Positions 5,689-14,927 of a stretch of DNA of 22,478 nt are shown here, in pieces; position 1 is the stretch's first letter; each line of letters opens with the position of its first letter. The notes under the pieces were generated by a model. The model made no database searches and had not been told where the DNA came from. It was given only the letters and a program-made list of their open reading frames with translations. Position numbers and translations under genes: made by a program. Source of the DNA: Elusimicrobiales bacterium (lineage in GTDB: Bacteria; Elusimicrobiota; Elusimicrobia; Elusimicrobiales; UBA9959); contig JAOAEH010000007.1 of the NCBI GenBank assembly GCA_026416895.1, positions 1 to 22,478 of the forward strand. Direction: 5' to 3'.

Positions 5689-8196
5689 TCATTTAACTAC
5701 AAAGTTTAATAATCTCTGTTCTATATATATCGTTTTTATTATTTCTTTGCCTTCAAGATATTTTGAAACTTCTTTTTTTGCTAGATTTTCAATTTCTTGT
5801 TTTTGAGTTAAATGGGATATAATTATTTTACCTCTCAGTTTACCGTTAACTTGTACTGGGATTTCTATTTTCTTTTCATTTATTATTTTTTCATCAAATT
5901 TAGGCCACTCTTCATTCAACAAAAAATTATTTTTACCGTATTTTTCCCAAATTTCTTCTGTTATATGTGGAGCGAATGGATGAAGTAATTTTAAAAAAGT
6001 TTCAAAATCTTTTTTTGAATTAGTTTTAGATATCTCATTAAAATATATCATAAGTTGTGATATCGCTGTGTTCATTCTAAGTTTTTCTATATCTTGAGTG
6101 ACCTTTTTTATTGTTTCATTTCGTAGTATTATTATTTCTTTTGATAATTCTTCTTCTGAAAGTTTTAAGATTACATCGTTTGCCCATTTCCAGACCCTTT
6201 TTAAAAATCTGTGAACTCCTTCTATAGCGCGCATATCCCATGGTTTTGAATCCTCAAGTGGACCCATAAACATTTCGTACATTCTAAATGTATCAGCTCC
6301 ATATTTTTCAAGAATTTCATCTGGATTTATTACGTTCTTTTTTGATTTTGACATTTTTTCTATTATTGGTTTAATTCTTTCCCCTTCTTTTGTTATTGCG
6401 GTACCATCAGTTTCAAATTCTAATTCATTATAAGATCTGTAAATTCCTTTGGAATCTCTATAAGCATAAGATAAAATCATGCCTTGATGAACAAGTTTAA
6501 TAAATGGTTCTTTTGTAGATACAACACCTATGTCATATAAAAATTTATGCCAAAATCTTGCGTAAAGAAGATGTAATACAGCATGTTCTGAACCACCTAC
6601 ATATAAATCAACAGGCATCCATAATTTTTCAAGTTCTGGATCTACAATTTTTAAATCGTTTTTTGGATCAATATATCTAAGATAGTACCAGCATGAACCA
6701 GCCCACTGTGGCATAGTATTTGTTTCTCTCTTTGCTTTTCCTCCACATTTATAGCATATAGTATTTACCCAACTTTCTACTAGCGCTAAAGGAGATTCAC
6801 CAGTTCCAGTTGGCTCGTATTTTTCTAAAGGTGGAAGAGTAAGAGGTAAGTCTTTTTCTCTTAATGGAACTATACCACAATTGCTACAGTGTATTATTGG
6901 TATTGGTTCCCCCCAGTATCTTTGTCTTGAAAATATCCAGTCCCTTAATTTGTAGTTTATTTTTCTTTTACCAAGTCCTTTTTCTTCAAGATATTCTATT
7001 ATTTTTTTCTTTGCCTGTTGAGTTGGAAGTCCATTTAGTATTCCTGAATTATAGTTTATTCCTTCTTCTATAAAGGCTCTTGAAGTATCTATTTCTCCAT
7101 TTTTTGGTTTTATTACCCAAACTATATCAAGTCCAAATGTTTTAGCAAATTCGAAATCTCTTTCATCATGAGCTGGAACTGCCATTATTGCACCTGTCCC
7201 ATAATTTCCTAAAACATAATCACTTATCCATATTGGAATTTCTTTTCCTGTTAATGGATTTATAGCATAGCTTCCTGTAAAGACTCCAGTTTTATTTTTG
7301 TTTTCTATTCTTTCTCTCTCACTTTTGTTAATACTTTTTTCTACATATTTTAGAACTTCATTGATTTTTGTGTGATGTGTAATTTTAGTTACAAGTTCAT
7401 TTTCAGGAGCAACTACAATATAAGTTGCTCCATAAATAGTATCAGGTCTTGTAGTAAAAACAGTTATTTTAATATTTGCATCTTTTACTGGGAAATATAT
7501 TTCTACTCCTTCACTTTTTCCAATCCAATTTCTTTGCATTTCCTTTGTTGATTGGGGCCAATCAAGTTCTTCTAAATCATTCAAAAGTCTTTCTGCATAG
7601 GCTGTTATTTTTAAAAGCCATTGTTTAAGCTTCTTCTTTACTACATCACTACCGCATCTTTCACATTTTCCATTAAAAACTTCTTCATTAGCAAGTCCTG
7701 TTTTACAATTTGAACACCAGTTTATAGGTATATCATCCATATAAGCTAAACCGTTTTCATACAACTTTAGAAATATCCATTGAGTCCATTTATAATAAGA
7801 AGGATCTGTGGTATTGATTTCTCTATCAAAGTCATATGAAAAGCCTAGAGATTTTATTTGTCTTCTAAAATTTTCTATATTCTTTTCTGTTATTATTGCA
7901 GGATGTATTTTTTTTGACATTGCATAGTTTTCAGCAGGAAGTCCAAATGCATCCCAGCCTATTGGATGAAGAACGTCCCAACCATTCATTCTTTTATATC
8001 TTGATATTATATCAGTTGCAGTATATCCTTCTGGATGTCCAACATGAAGTCCATCTCCACTTGGATAGGGGAACATATCGAGACAATAAAATTTTTTTGA
8101 TGATGGTTTTAAAGGAGCTTTAAAAAGTTTTGAAGAATACCATCTTTCTTGTTGTCTTTTATCTATCTCTGTAAAATTAATTTCTTCTGTTTTCAT
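5689..8196 (-). CDS. leuS: leucyl-tRNA synthetase
   Basis: An 835-residue class I synthetase that charges tRNA-Leu. The first ATP signature is PYPSGDGLHVGH (HVGH at 51-54) and KMSKS lies at about 614-618. The inserted CP1 editing domain shows TTRPDTIYGATY and MAVPAHDERD. Two Cys clusters (CSNC...CERCG near 160-185 and HCSNCG...CYKCGG near 430-480) should bind zinc. The C-terminus (EIPVQVNGKLRGKI) is the usual bacterial end domain. Length is close to the family norm of about 800-870. The ATG at 8196 has an AAGGAG site. It sits 22 bases after ybeY and 16 before lptE in the long operon. Confidence 0.97.
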   Translation of the reverse strand: MKTEEINFTEIDKRQQERWYSSKLFKAPLKPSSKKFYCLDMFPYPSGDGLHVGHPEGYTATDIISRYKRMNGWDVLHPIGWDAFGLPAENYAMSKKIHPAIITEKNIENFRRQIKSLGFSYDFDREINTTDPSYYKWTQWIFLKLYENGLAYMDDIPINWCSNCKTGLANEEVFNGKCERCGSDVVKKKLKQWLLKITAYAERLLNDLEELDWPQSTKEMQRNWIGKSEGVEIYFPVKDANIKITVFTTRPDTIYGATYIVVAPENELVTKITHHTKINEVLKYVEKSINKSERERIENKNKTGVFTGSYAINPLTGKEIPIWISDYVLGNYGTGAIMAVPAHDERDFEFAKTFGLDIVWVIKPKNGEIDTSRAFIEEGINYNSGILNGLPTQQAKKKIIEYLEEKGLGKRKINYKLRDWIFSRQRYWGEPIPIIHCSNCGIVPLREKDLPLTLPPLEKYEPTGTGESPLALVESWVNTICYKCGGKAKRETNTMPQWAGSCWYYLRYIDPKNDLKIVDPELEKLWMPVDLYVGGSEHAVLHLLYARFWHKFLYDIGVVSTKEPFIKLVHQGMILSYAYRDSKGIYRSYNELEFETDGTAITKEGERIKPIIEKMSKSKKNVINPDEILEKYGADTFRMYEMFMGPLEDSKPWDMRAIEGVHRFLKRVWKWANDVILKLSEEELSKEIIILRNETIKKVTQDIEKLRMNTAISQLMIYFNEISKTNSKKDFETFLKLLHPFAPHITEEIWEKYGKNNFLLNEEWPKFDEKIINEKKIEIPVQVNGKLRGKIIISHLTQKQEIENLAKKEVSKYLEGKEIIKTIYIEQRLLNFVVK

Positions 8197-8218
8197 AATG
8201 AACTCCTTAAAATTTATT

Positions 8219-8638
8219 TTATAAAAGTTTATTTAAATTTTTTAGTGTTAAAATATTCATCTTTTTAAAATCTTTGCTAGTTTTGTCATTGTATCCAATT
8301 AGATGAAGTAGGCCATGTGTTACAAGTATTAATATTTCGGTTTCTTTAGAAACGTTGTATATTTTTGAATTTTTTATTGCTTGAGGAACTGAAATGAAGA
8401 TTTCTCCTAGTTTGTGATTTGGATCTACACAATAAGTAAGTGTTATTACATCGGTCAATTTATTTGATTTAAAAATTTTTGAATTTATTTTTTTTATATT
8501 TTTTGAATCTGTAAATATTACATTAACTTCTAGGAAAGATTTAGGCAGTATAAGTTTGGAAAGATTTTTAATAAGTTTTTCTATATTTTTTGAAATATAT
8601 TTCCTGCCATATATTTGAACTTTTATTTTTTTTCCCAT
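8219..8638 (-). CDS. ybeY: YbeY-type endoribonuclease (divergent active site)
   Basis: A 139-residue member of the UPF0054/YbeY family, which processes rRNA and acts in 70S quality control. The signature region is HGLLHLIGYND at 108-118. Family members carry three zinc-binding His in HxxxHxxxxxH; here the first two are kept (His108, His112) but the third position is Asp118. The central motif, usually LNxxYRxKxxxTDVLSFP, reads INSKIFKSNKLTDVITLTY (51-69): the conserved Arg is Phe56 and the SFP is gone. So it may be altered in activity or be a fast-evolving relative. Identity is supported by its place directly after phoH, which it overlaps by 16 bases. Confidence 0.85.
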   Translation of the reverse strand: MGKKIKVQIYGRKYISKNIEKLIKNLSKLILPKSFLEVNVIFTDSKNIKKINSKIFKSNKLTDVITLTYCVDPNHKLGEIFISVPQAIKNSKIYNVSKETEILILVTHGLLHLIGYNDKTSKDFKKMNILTLKNLNKLL

Positions 8639-9576
8639 TTTTCGTATGCTTCTATTATTTTTGAAACTAATGGATGTCTAACTATGTCTGAATTATCAAA
8701 TTTTATTATTTTAATCTCTTCTATGGACTTAAGTATTTCTAATGATGTCAATAAACCTGAAGAATGTCTCTCTTTCAAATCTATTTGAGTTATATCTCCA
8801 GTTATTACTATTTTTGAATTCATGCCCATTCTAGTTAAAAACATTTTCATCTGTAATGTTGTTGTATTTTGTGCTTCATCAAGGATTATAAATGAATTTT
8901 CTAAAGTTCTTCCTCTCATATATGCAAGAGGAAGTGTTTCTATTATTTCTTCATCTTTATAAATTTGAAATCTTTCAGGTCCTAGTAAATTATAAAAATT
9001 GTCATAGATAGGTTTAAGATAAGGATTGACTTTTTCATCTATATCACCTGGTAGAAAACCTAACCTTTCTCCAGATTCCACTATTGGACGTGTTACTACA
9101 ATTTTTTTAACTAATTTATCTTTTAAAAATTTCAATGCAACTGCTGTTGCTAAGAAGGTTTTACCTGTACCTGCTGGCCCAACAGCAATGACAATGTCAT
9201 TGTTGTGTATCATTTTAATGTAATTTTTTTGATTTTCTGTCTTTGGCTTTATTATTTCTCCAAAATCAGTTTTATATATTATTTCACTATCATTTTCCGA
9301 GTGATATTCTAAGTGTTCTTCTTTTTTTTGTTGTATGTGTGAAGTTTTTTTTATTTCAAAATATTTTGATATTATCTGATTGATTCTGTTTATTGCTTTA
9401 TCAACATTTCTTGTTTTCCCTTTAATTTTTAATATTAAACCCCCATCTGTTTCATCATGGATTATGTTTATAGAAACTTTGAATTCTCTTTCTATTTCTT
9501 TCAGATAAATATCTTGAGGACCAAGTACATATAATGCTTGTTCTAAGTCTATTATTTTAATGTTTTTACATATCAT
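8623..9576 (-). CDS. phoH: PhoH-like ATPase (YbeZ type)
   Basis: A 317-residue P-loop ATPase. An N-terminal KH-like region (about 1-75) is followed by the PhoH ATPase domain with Walker A GPAGTGKT (133-140), VTRPIVESGERLGFLPGD (161-178) and Walker B FIILDEAQN (229-237), then GRT and VRHPLVSKIIEAYE motifs near the end. Length matches the YbeZ branch, thought to act with YbeY in RNA maturation; ybeY overlaps its 3' end by 16 bases. Its start overlaps the GH57 gene by 11 bases. Confidence 0.95.
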   Translation of the reverse strand: MICKNIKIIDLEQALYVLGPQDIYLKEIEREFKVSINIIHDETDGGLILKIKGKTRNVDKAINRINQIISKYFEIKKTSHIQQKKEEHLEYHSENDSEIIYKTDFGEIIKPKTENQKNYIKMIHNNDIVIAVGPAGTGKTFLATAVALKFLKDKLVKKIVVTRPIVESGERLGFLPGDIDEKVNPYLKPIYDNFYNLLGPERFQIYKDEEIIETLPLAYMRGRTLENSFIILDEAQNTTTLQMKMFLTRMGMNSKIVITGDITQIDLKERHSSGLLTSLEILKSIEEIKIIKFDNSDIVRHPLVSKIIEAYEKWEKK

Positions 9577-11584
9577 ATTTTTTCTCCATTATTTTTATTT
9601 TCCACATTAATGATGAAAGTGGTGTTTTTGAAATTTCTTTTTCAAGTTCTTTGATTAAAGGTGTTGGGAAAGCAAGTGATATCACAAAAATAGCTATTTC
9701 ATAGGCGAATGGAAGTGTGTGAGCTATATTGTTTTTTAGTAATTCAATATATAGATTAATAATTTCATTAGGAATTAAAGAGTTTGATAATTTATATAGA
9801 AATTGTTTTAATGGAATATAGTTTGAAGAATTTGATTTTAAAATATTTATTAAGTGTTTTGTATCTTTATGAAAATCTTCCAAAGTAAATATATTTGTTT
9901 TATTGGTTTTTGTATCAATGGTTTTAAAGATTGTATTTAACTTCTCTTCTAAAACTATTACTTTTATGGTTTTATGCTTAAAAGTATGTATATGTGTAGC
10001 TTCTACATGAAATTCATTATTATTAATTTGTATTATTTTAAATTTCCAATCAGTATTATATAAACACTTATTAAAGTTTAAATAATAAAGATATGAAAAT
10101 TCAGATGCCATTTTCTCTAAGTAGTTTTGTGAGTTTGTTATTATTTCTTCTATTACTTTTTTTACATTTATATTAGAATTAGACTTTTCTTTCTTTATAT
10201 TTTCTATTGCTTTTTCTACTTCTTGTTTGTTATATAAGTTTTCTATTAATATTTGTGAAGCAAAGATTAGGTTCTTTATGTTGTTTAATGTTTCAATATT
10301 TAGTATATCATCAAAAAAGTAACCACAACTGCATCTAAAAAAAGATGATTTCATTTCCATTTCACATAGTTTTAATATTTCTGAATATATAGTTGTTGAT
10401 AGATTATGATTATTTCTTCTTAGATTTTTTTTTATAAATGAAAAAGTTTTATTAGGAGATGTTTCTTCATAGATTGTTACATATTCTTGAAGCATTTTTT
10501 GTGGGTTTGTTATATTTTCTATTGTTTTAGAATAGAAAAGATTATCAACATTTTTTTTAATAATATCTGATGAAATTTTTAAAGTATTCTTCCATTTTTT
10601 GTACTTATTTTTGGAATCAACAGAACATGAGCATTCATCTTTCCATCTATCAATTCCATGAGGACAAGACCAGGAAGTATTTTCATTTATTTCTACTTCG
10701 TATTCTGGTTTTAGGTTATTATATAGATAAGATAAGTTTGTTACTTTTATCTTTTTTTCTTTGAGTAATTTTGCCATTAAGTTTGAGAGATAAAAATTTC
10801 CATTTTTTATATAATGTCCATAATTTTCTCCATCAGTTGCAATAATATTTGGTGATTTTTCTTCAGTAGTATTAATTATACGGAATGCAAATTTTTCTGT
10901 ATTTTTTATCTCATTATATATAAAGTTTGATAAGCTATGATTGTAAACAAATATAACAATATTTTTTTTGTTGTTTAGTTTTGATCTCCATAAGTACATA
11001 CCTGGTTTTATGTCTGAGACAATTTCTTTTCCATTTTCTATTTTCTTAATTTTTTTAATTTGTTGAGGTGAGAGAATAGTAAATTTTATATCTTCATGTA
11101 TTAAGACTTCTAAAGTTTCATTATCACAAGCGCATTCACTTAACCACATTCCAAAAGGTTTCCTTTTGAATGTTCTAAAAAAACTTTCAATTCCCCATCT
11201 TACATATAGTTTTTTTTCATGTAGAGGTAATAATGGAAGTATAGCATGATTATATACTTGAGCTATAGCATTTCCATAACCATATAGTTTTGTAGAAATA
11301 TGATCTGAGTTTTGTATTGTTATATATAGTTTCGGATATGTTTTTTCTATATAGTTTAACAAAGTTGGACCAAAATCAAAGTTTATAACTGAATACAAAT
11401 TAAGAAGTTCATCATTTAATCTTATTGTATTTATTGCTAAAGGCCCATAACATTGGTCTGTTATCATTTGGTTGTAAGAAGAATGAATTTTTGTTGGAGT
11501 ATCTTCTATTATTATTCCTGTCCAAGGATCTTTTCGTGGTGGTTGATAAAAATGTGCATGAATTGAAAAAAATTTTATTCCCAT
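9566..11584 (-). CDS. glycoside hydrolase family 57 protein with DUF3536-type region
   Basis: A 672-residue protein with no signal peptide, so probably cytoplasmic. GH57 signatures: HAHFYQPPRKDPW (9-21), FGMWLSECACD with the candidate nucleophile Glu150, and ATDGENYGHY with the candidate acid Asp251. A Cys-containing block, SWSCPHGIDRWKDECSC (304-320), marks the subgroup that carries the DUF3536 extension, and the helical remainder is consistent with it. GH57 enzymes include alpha-amylases, 4-alpha-glucanotransferases and branching enzymes; the exact reaction cannot be read from sequence. It overlaps glgC by 10 bases, which favours glycogen or alpha-glucan metabolism. Confidence 0.85.
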   Translation of the reverse strand: MGIKFFSIHAHFYQPPRKDPWTGIIIEDTPTKIHSSYNQMITDQCYGPLAINTIRLNDELLNLYSVINFDFGPTLLNYIEKTYPKLYITIQNSDHISTKLYGYGNAIAQVYNHAILPLLPLHEKKLYVRWGIESFFRTFKRKPFGMWLSECACDNETLEVLIHEDIKFTILSPQQIKKIKKIENGKEIVSDIKPGMYLWRSKLNNKKNIVIFVYNHSLSNFIYNEIKNTEKFAFRIINTTEEKSPNIIATDGENYGHYIKNGNFYLSNLMAKLLKEKKIKVTNLSYLYNNLKPEYEVEINENTSWSCPHGIDRWKDECSCSVDSKNKYKKWKNTLKISSDIIKKNVDNLFYSKTIENITNPQKMLQEYVTIYEETSPNKTFSFIKKNLRRNNHNLSTTIYSEILKLCEMEMKSSFFRCSCGYFFDDILNIETLNNIKNLIFASQILIENLYNKQEVEKAIENIKKEKSNSNINVKKVIEEIITNSQNYLEKMASEFSYLYYLNFNKCLYNTDWKFKIIQINNNEFHVEATHIHTFKHKTIKVIVLEEKLNTIFKTIDTKTNKTNIFTLEDFHKDTKHLINILKSNSSNYIPLKQFLYKLSNSLIPNEIINLYIELLKNNIAHTLPFAYEIAIFVISLAFPTPLIKELEKEISKTPLSSLMWKIKIMEKKYDM

Positions 11585-12780
11585 TTTGAAATGCCTCTTG
11601 GTATTACTACAATTCCTGAAGGGTCTATAAAGTAATTTTGGGCATCTCTTGAAGGATTGTGTCCTATAATTGTTTTTGGTTCAAATATGTTGTATCTATC
11701 TACTATTACTCTTTTTAGTCTGGATCCAGATTTAATTTCACAGTTGTCCATTATTATACATTCAGAAAGTTCACATTTTTCATGTATTATTACATTAGAA
11801 GAGATTATAGATTTCTTAATAGAAGATTTGATTACCATTGCACCATCACATATTAAGCTATCTTCTATATTTGACTGAATTATTTTTGCTGGTCCAGATA
11901 TAAACTTTTGAGATATTATAGGCCATTTTGGATTGTTTAAATCAAGTTTTGGTTCTAATCCTAACAAGTCCATATGAGCATCAAAATATGATTGAATTGT
12001 TCCTACATCTCTCCAATAGTTTTTTTCTTCATATGTTTTTATTCCTGCAAGTTTATGATTAGAATAATTATAAGCAAAAAGTCTATAATGTTTAAATATC
12101 TGCGGAAGAATAGTTTTTCCAAAATCTGCATTTTCACTATCCCCATATTCATGCATTACTTTTCTAAGAACATCAAAACTAAAAATATAGTTTCCCATGG
12201 AAGCATAAACATAATTTGGGTTTGATGGAATTGGTTTTGGATTTTTAGGCTTTTCTTCAAAACCGATTATTTTATCGTTTTCGTCTACTGTAATTATTCC
12301 AAATCTTGAAGCTTCTGTTATTGGTACAGTTATTGCACTTATTGTTACATCTGCATTTTTTTCAATGTGAAATGCAATCATTTGTCTTATATCCATTCTG
12401 TATATATGATCTGCACCAAATATGGCAACTAAATCCGGAGAGTAGTCAGTTATAAGATTTAAATTTTGTTTTACAGCATCTGCTGTTCCTCTATACCACA
12501 TTTCACCTAGTCTCATTTGTGGAGGCACAACTGTTATAAAGTGATCTTTTGTTACACTTGAAAATGACCAGTTTTGGCGTATATGTTCTATAAGGGACTG
12601 AGAGAGATATTGAACAAGTACATAATTTGCAAATATTTGGGAATTTATAAAATTTGATAAAACAAAGTCTATTATTCTGTATTTTCCAGCAAATGGTACT
12701 GCTGGTTTAGATCTTTCTTTTGTAAGTGGGTATAATCTTTCTCCCTTTCCACCGGCCATTATTATTCCAATTGTTCTCAT
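11575..12780 (-). CDS. glgC: glucose-1-phosphate adenylyltransferase
   Basis: A 401-residue enzyme making ADP-glucose from glucose-1-phosphate and ATP, the committed step of bacterial glycogen synthesis. It has the nucleotide loop GGKGERLYPLTKERSKPAVP (10-29), GTADAV (98-103), the metal/nucleotide strand FGADHIYRMD (121-130), the sugar-phosphate motif GFEEKP (173-178) and WRDVGTIQSYFDAHMDLL. The C-terminal third is a left-handed beta-helix-like region ending in PRGISKWE. The ATG at 12780 has a strong AGGGGGGA site. No glycogen synthase is in the window; the partner here is the overlapping GH57 gene. Confidence 0.96.
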   Translation of the reverse strand: MRTIGIIMAGGKGERLYPLTKERSKPAVPFAGKYRIIDFVLSNFINSQIFANYVLVQYLSQSLIEHIRQNWSFSSVTKDHFITVVPPQMRLGEMWYRGTADAVKQNLNLITDYSPDLVAIFGADHIYRMDIRQMIAFHIEKNADVTISAITVPITEASRFGIITVDENDKIIGFEEKPKNPKPIPSNPNYVYASMGNYIFSFDVLRKVMHEYGDSENADFGKTILPQIFKHYRLFAYNYSNHKLAGIKTYEEKNYWRDVGTIQSYFDAHMDLLGLEPKLDLNNPKWPIISQKFISGPAKIIQSNIEDSLICDGAMVIKSSIKKSIISSNVIIHEKCELSECIIMDNCEIKSGSRLKRVIVDRYNIFEPKTIIGHNPSRDAQNYFIDPSGIVVIPRGISKWE

Positions 12781-12792
12781 TTTCCCCCCTCT

Positions 12793-13449
12793 TCATCCTA
12801 ACATATCTAGGATGTATCTTAGATCTTTACCTATGCACAAAAACACAGGTTTATCTATTAAAGTGTAACTTTTGTTTTTTAACATTTTTAACTTAGATGT
12901 ACAAGCTATTAAATCTATTAAACTTTTTGCTTCACGAACTATTATCATATCCTGATCATCTATTCCAAAGGATTCAAAAATTACTTCAGAAAGATTTAAA
13001 TAATTTTTTATTATATTATCCCTTTCTAACATTAATTTTTTCCTTTCTGTTTCATCTAATTCATACCAGCTTTGATATTTTATTATTGGATGTATTAACA
13101 AATAGGGATATATACCTATTTTTTGATTAACTTCATTTAAAGAGCAATCAAAATTTTTGAAACCAATGTAAGTATATTTTATTTCCATGTATTTTCCTAC
13201 TCCTGCTGAAAGTATTTTTGTACATATTTCTTGAAGGAAGTCCAGTGAATGATGCATTCTCCACATTAATATGTCGCAGTCTTCTTTCAAATTACTTACT
13301 GCGTATGTTCGTAAGAATACTTTTTCTTGGCAGTTTGCAATTGCATCTTCAAACTCTTGTTTTAAAGCGATTCTTGAATTTAGTTCAAGATGTTTAAATT
13401 TGTTAGAAAGTTTTATAAAAGTAAAGATAGAAAAATAATTATTTGACAT
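12793..13449 (-). CDS. chlorite-dismutase-family (HemQ-like) protein, proximal His absent
   Basis: A 218-residue protein with the pattern of the chlorite dismutase/HemQ family: an N-terminal ferredoxin-like half (YFSIFTFIKLSNKF; FLRTYAVSNLKEDCDILMW at 45-63, then FLQEICTKILSAGVGKYMEI) and a second half with YQSWYELDETERKKLM (125-140), FGIDDQDMIIVREAK (161-175) and DKPVFLCIG (199-207). In heme-binding members the stretch after ER..M carries the proximal His (EH or DH, then G). Here it reads LERDNIIKNY, so no His is available. I infer a member that binds no heme or binds it differently; no other heme gene is nearby. It overlaps the upstream gene by 11 bases. Confidence is high for the family, low for function. 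Confidence 0.78.
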   Translation of the reverse strand: MSNNYFSIFTFIKLSNKFKHLELNSRIALKQEFEDAIANCQEKVFLRTYAVSNLKEDCDILMWRMHHSLDFLQEICTKILSAGVGKYMEIKYTYIGFKNFDCSLNEVNQKIGIYPYLLIHPIIKYQSWYELDETERKKLMLERDNIIKNYLNLSEVIFESFGIDDQDMIIVREAKSLIDLIACTSKLKMLKNKSYTLIDKPVFLCIGKDLRYILDMLG

Positions 13450-14263
13450 ATTTAAAAATATCTTTAGATATTTTAAGATAATTATATTTAAAACTTATTA
13501 TTTCTGTCTCGTTTTCATTAATTATTCCGGGTTCAAATTCAATAAGTATATATTTTTTATTGTTGTATTCAAATATATCTGAGTTTGGTATAACTCTAGC
13601 ATTATTTTTGTTTGCAATAATCAAAGTTCCTTTTATTTTTTCTCCTCCTTTCAAATCACTAAAATTTTCTAAGTCAAAGAAAAGTTTCCATTTTCCTTTG
13701 TCTTCTTGAATAAAATTTGTCAGTATTGCCTTATACTTTTTAAAGTTTTGAGTTTCAACTGTTGTTATAAGACCTGGAATAGGATCTATTAATAGTTGTT
13801 CTTTATTTTTTGCTACAACTCTCATTTTTCTTGCAATAGTAATAAGTTTTTCACCTTTATTTACAAATGATTCATTGTTTATGTATATCTTTGTTATTAT
13901 TCCGCTAAAAGGAGCTTTAATATCGGAAAAGCTCATCATATTTTTCCAACGATTGATTATTTCTTTTTTTTCTTGAGGATCTTTAGCTGTTTTTAATAAA
14001 GCTGCAGCTTCGCCTGTAATAAATTTAATTAAAACATCATTTGAGTTTATTTTTTGAAATGTAGAAACAAATATAGACATTGGACTGCCATCAAATTCTG
14101 CTTTTATATCATATTCATCATATGATTCAGTAATTCCTGAAAATTCTATTTCTAGTTTTATTTCTTTATTTAAGATTGATTTTTCTTCAAGAGAATTTAG
14201 AAAAATTGTAGGTAAAAATATAAGTAAAATTTGAATATATGAAATTTTAATCTTTTTTCGCAT
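13439..14263 (-). CDS. periplasmic adaptor-like protein with split lipoyl-type barrel
   Basis: I take the ATG at 14263 (274 residues): it begins a Sec-type signal (MRKKIKISYIQILLIFLPTIF) and the 15 residues before it in the longer frame (to 14308) look unlike a start. After the signal, two half-lipoyl motifs are visible: YDIKAEFDGSPMSIFVSTFQ (51-70) and IKAPFSGIITKIYINNESFV (115-134), separated by a short helical stretch (about 84-110). A beta-rich part follows to the end. This is the build of HlyD/RND membrane-fusion adaptors, but with a very short hairpin and no transporter partner nearby. Function unknown. It overlaps thyX by 17 bases and the Cld-like gene by 11. Confidence 0.6.
   Translation of the reverse strand: MRKKIKISYIQILLIFLPTIFLNSLEEKSILNKEIKLEIEFSGITESYDEYDIKAEFDGSPMSIFVSTFQKINSNDVLIKFITGEAAALLKTAKDPQEKKEIINRWKNMMSFSDIKAPFSGIITKIYINNESFVNKGEKLITIARKMRVVAKNKEQLLIDPIPGLITTVETQNFKKYKAILTNFIQEDKGKWKLFFDLENFSDLKGGEKIKGTLIIANKNNARVIPNSDIFEYNNKKYILIEFEPGIINENETEIISFKYNYLKISKDIFKYVK
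13455..13474 (-). promoter_or_regulatory. AT-rich stem-loop just upstream of the Cld-like start
   Basis: A perfect 8-base inverted repeat, AAAATATC (13455-13462) and GATATTTT (13467-13474), with a 4-base loop. It lies 5 bases upstream of the ATG at 13449, inside the end of the preceding gene. It has only one G-C pair, so it is weak, but it occupies the ribosome-site position and no Shine-Dalgarno is seen there. Confidence 0.3.
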
Positions 14264-14927
14264 ATACTTTATTGAAAAATTCCCATGTCCATGGCATTTT
14301 TTCTTCAAATATTTTTGATATTACTTTTGCATATTCTCTTATTTCATGTTGAGCATGCTCATCAAGTCTTAGTTTAAGAAAATTTAAAAGACTTCTTGCG
14401 TTAACTGTCCAATAAAATTGTGTATATGAAGCTACAGGTAATAACATTCTTGCCATCTCTCTTGCCACTCCTTTTGAAAGTAGTTCTAAGTATTTTTTAT
14501 ATGAATTTTCAATTGTTTCTTGGTAAGTCTTTTTTATCTCTTCATGGTTTAGGTTTTCAGAAATTATTGATCCTTGTTTATTTTTTATATCCTGTATTCT
14601 AAATTTTTCTGGTATATAGAATTCATCATTAACTTCAGTATAACGCGCACTAACTTCATTATAAGAACCCCATCTATGTCTCATCCATTGTCTTGCCACA
14701 AATATTGGACATTTTATATGGAATTGAAAAACACAATGTTCGAAAGGTGTAAAGTGTTCATGTTTAAGAAGATATTCTATTAGTTTTCTATCTTTTTCTT
14801 CACCTTTGGTTTTCAAGTTAAAGCTTACTCTTGCAGCTAATACAACTTTTTCATCACTTCCTATAAAATCTATTAACTTAACAAATCCTTTATCTAAGAC
14901 TTTAAAGAAATACTCTTTGTTTTTCAT
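14247..14927 (-). CDS. thyX: flavin-dependent thymidylate synthase
   Basis: A 226-residue FAD-dependent enzyme making dTMP from dUMP with methylene-tetrahydrofolate and NAD(P)H. The ThyX motif RHRxxSxNExSxRY is exact (RHRWGSYNEVSARY, 83-96), preceded by HEHFTPFEH (56-64). The C-terminal half has GVAREMARMLLPVASYTQFYWTVNARSLLNFLKLRLDEHAQHEIRE. The ATG at 14927 has an AGGAT site. It is the first gene of the long minus-strand operon and diverges from mazG across 67 bases. Confidence 0.96.
   Translation of the reverse strand: MKNKEYFFKVLDKGFVKLIDFIGSDEKVVLAARVSFNLKTKGEEKDRKLIEYLLKHEHFTPFEHCVFQFHIKCPIFVARQWMRHRWGSYNEVSARYTEVNDEFYIPEKFRIQDIKNKQGSIISENLNHEEIKKTYQETIENSYKKYLELLSKGVAREMARMLLPVASYTQFYWTVNARSLLNFLKLRLDEHAQHEIREYAKVISKIFEEKMPWTWEFFNKVYAKKD

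Noticed and set aside
9026..9223. Plus-strand frame with apparent signal-like Ala/Val stretch in phoH
   Set aside because: It is the antisense of the Walker A region, which is unmistakable on the minus strand.
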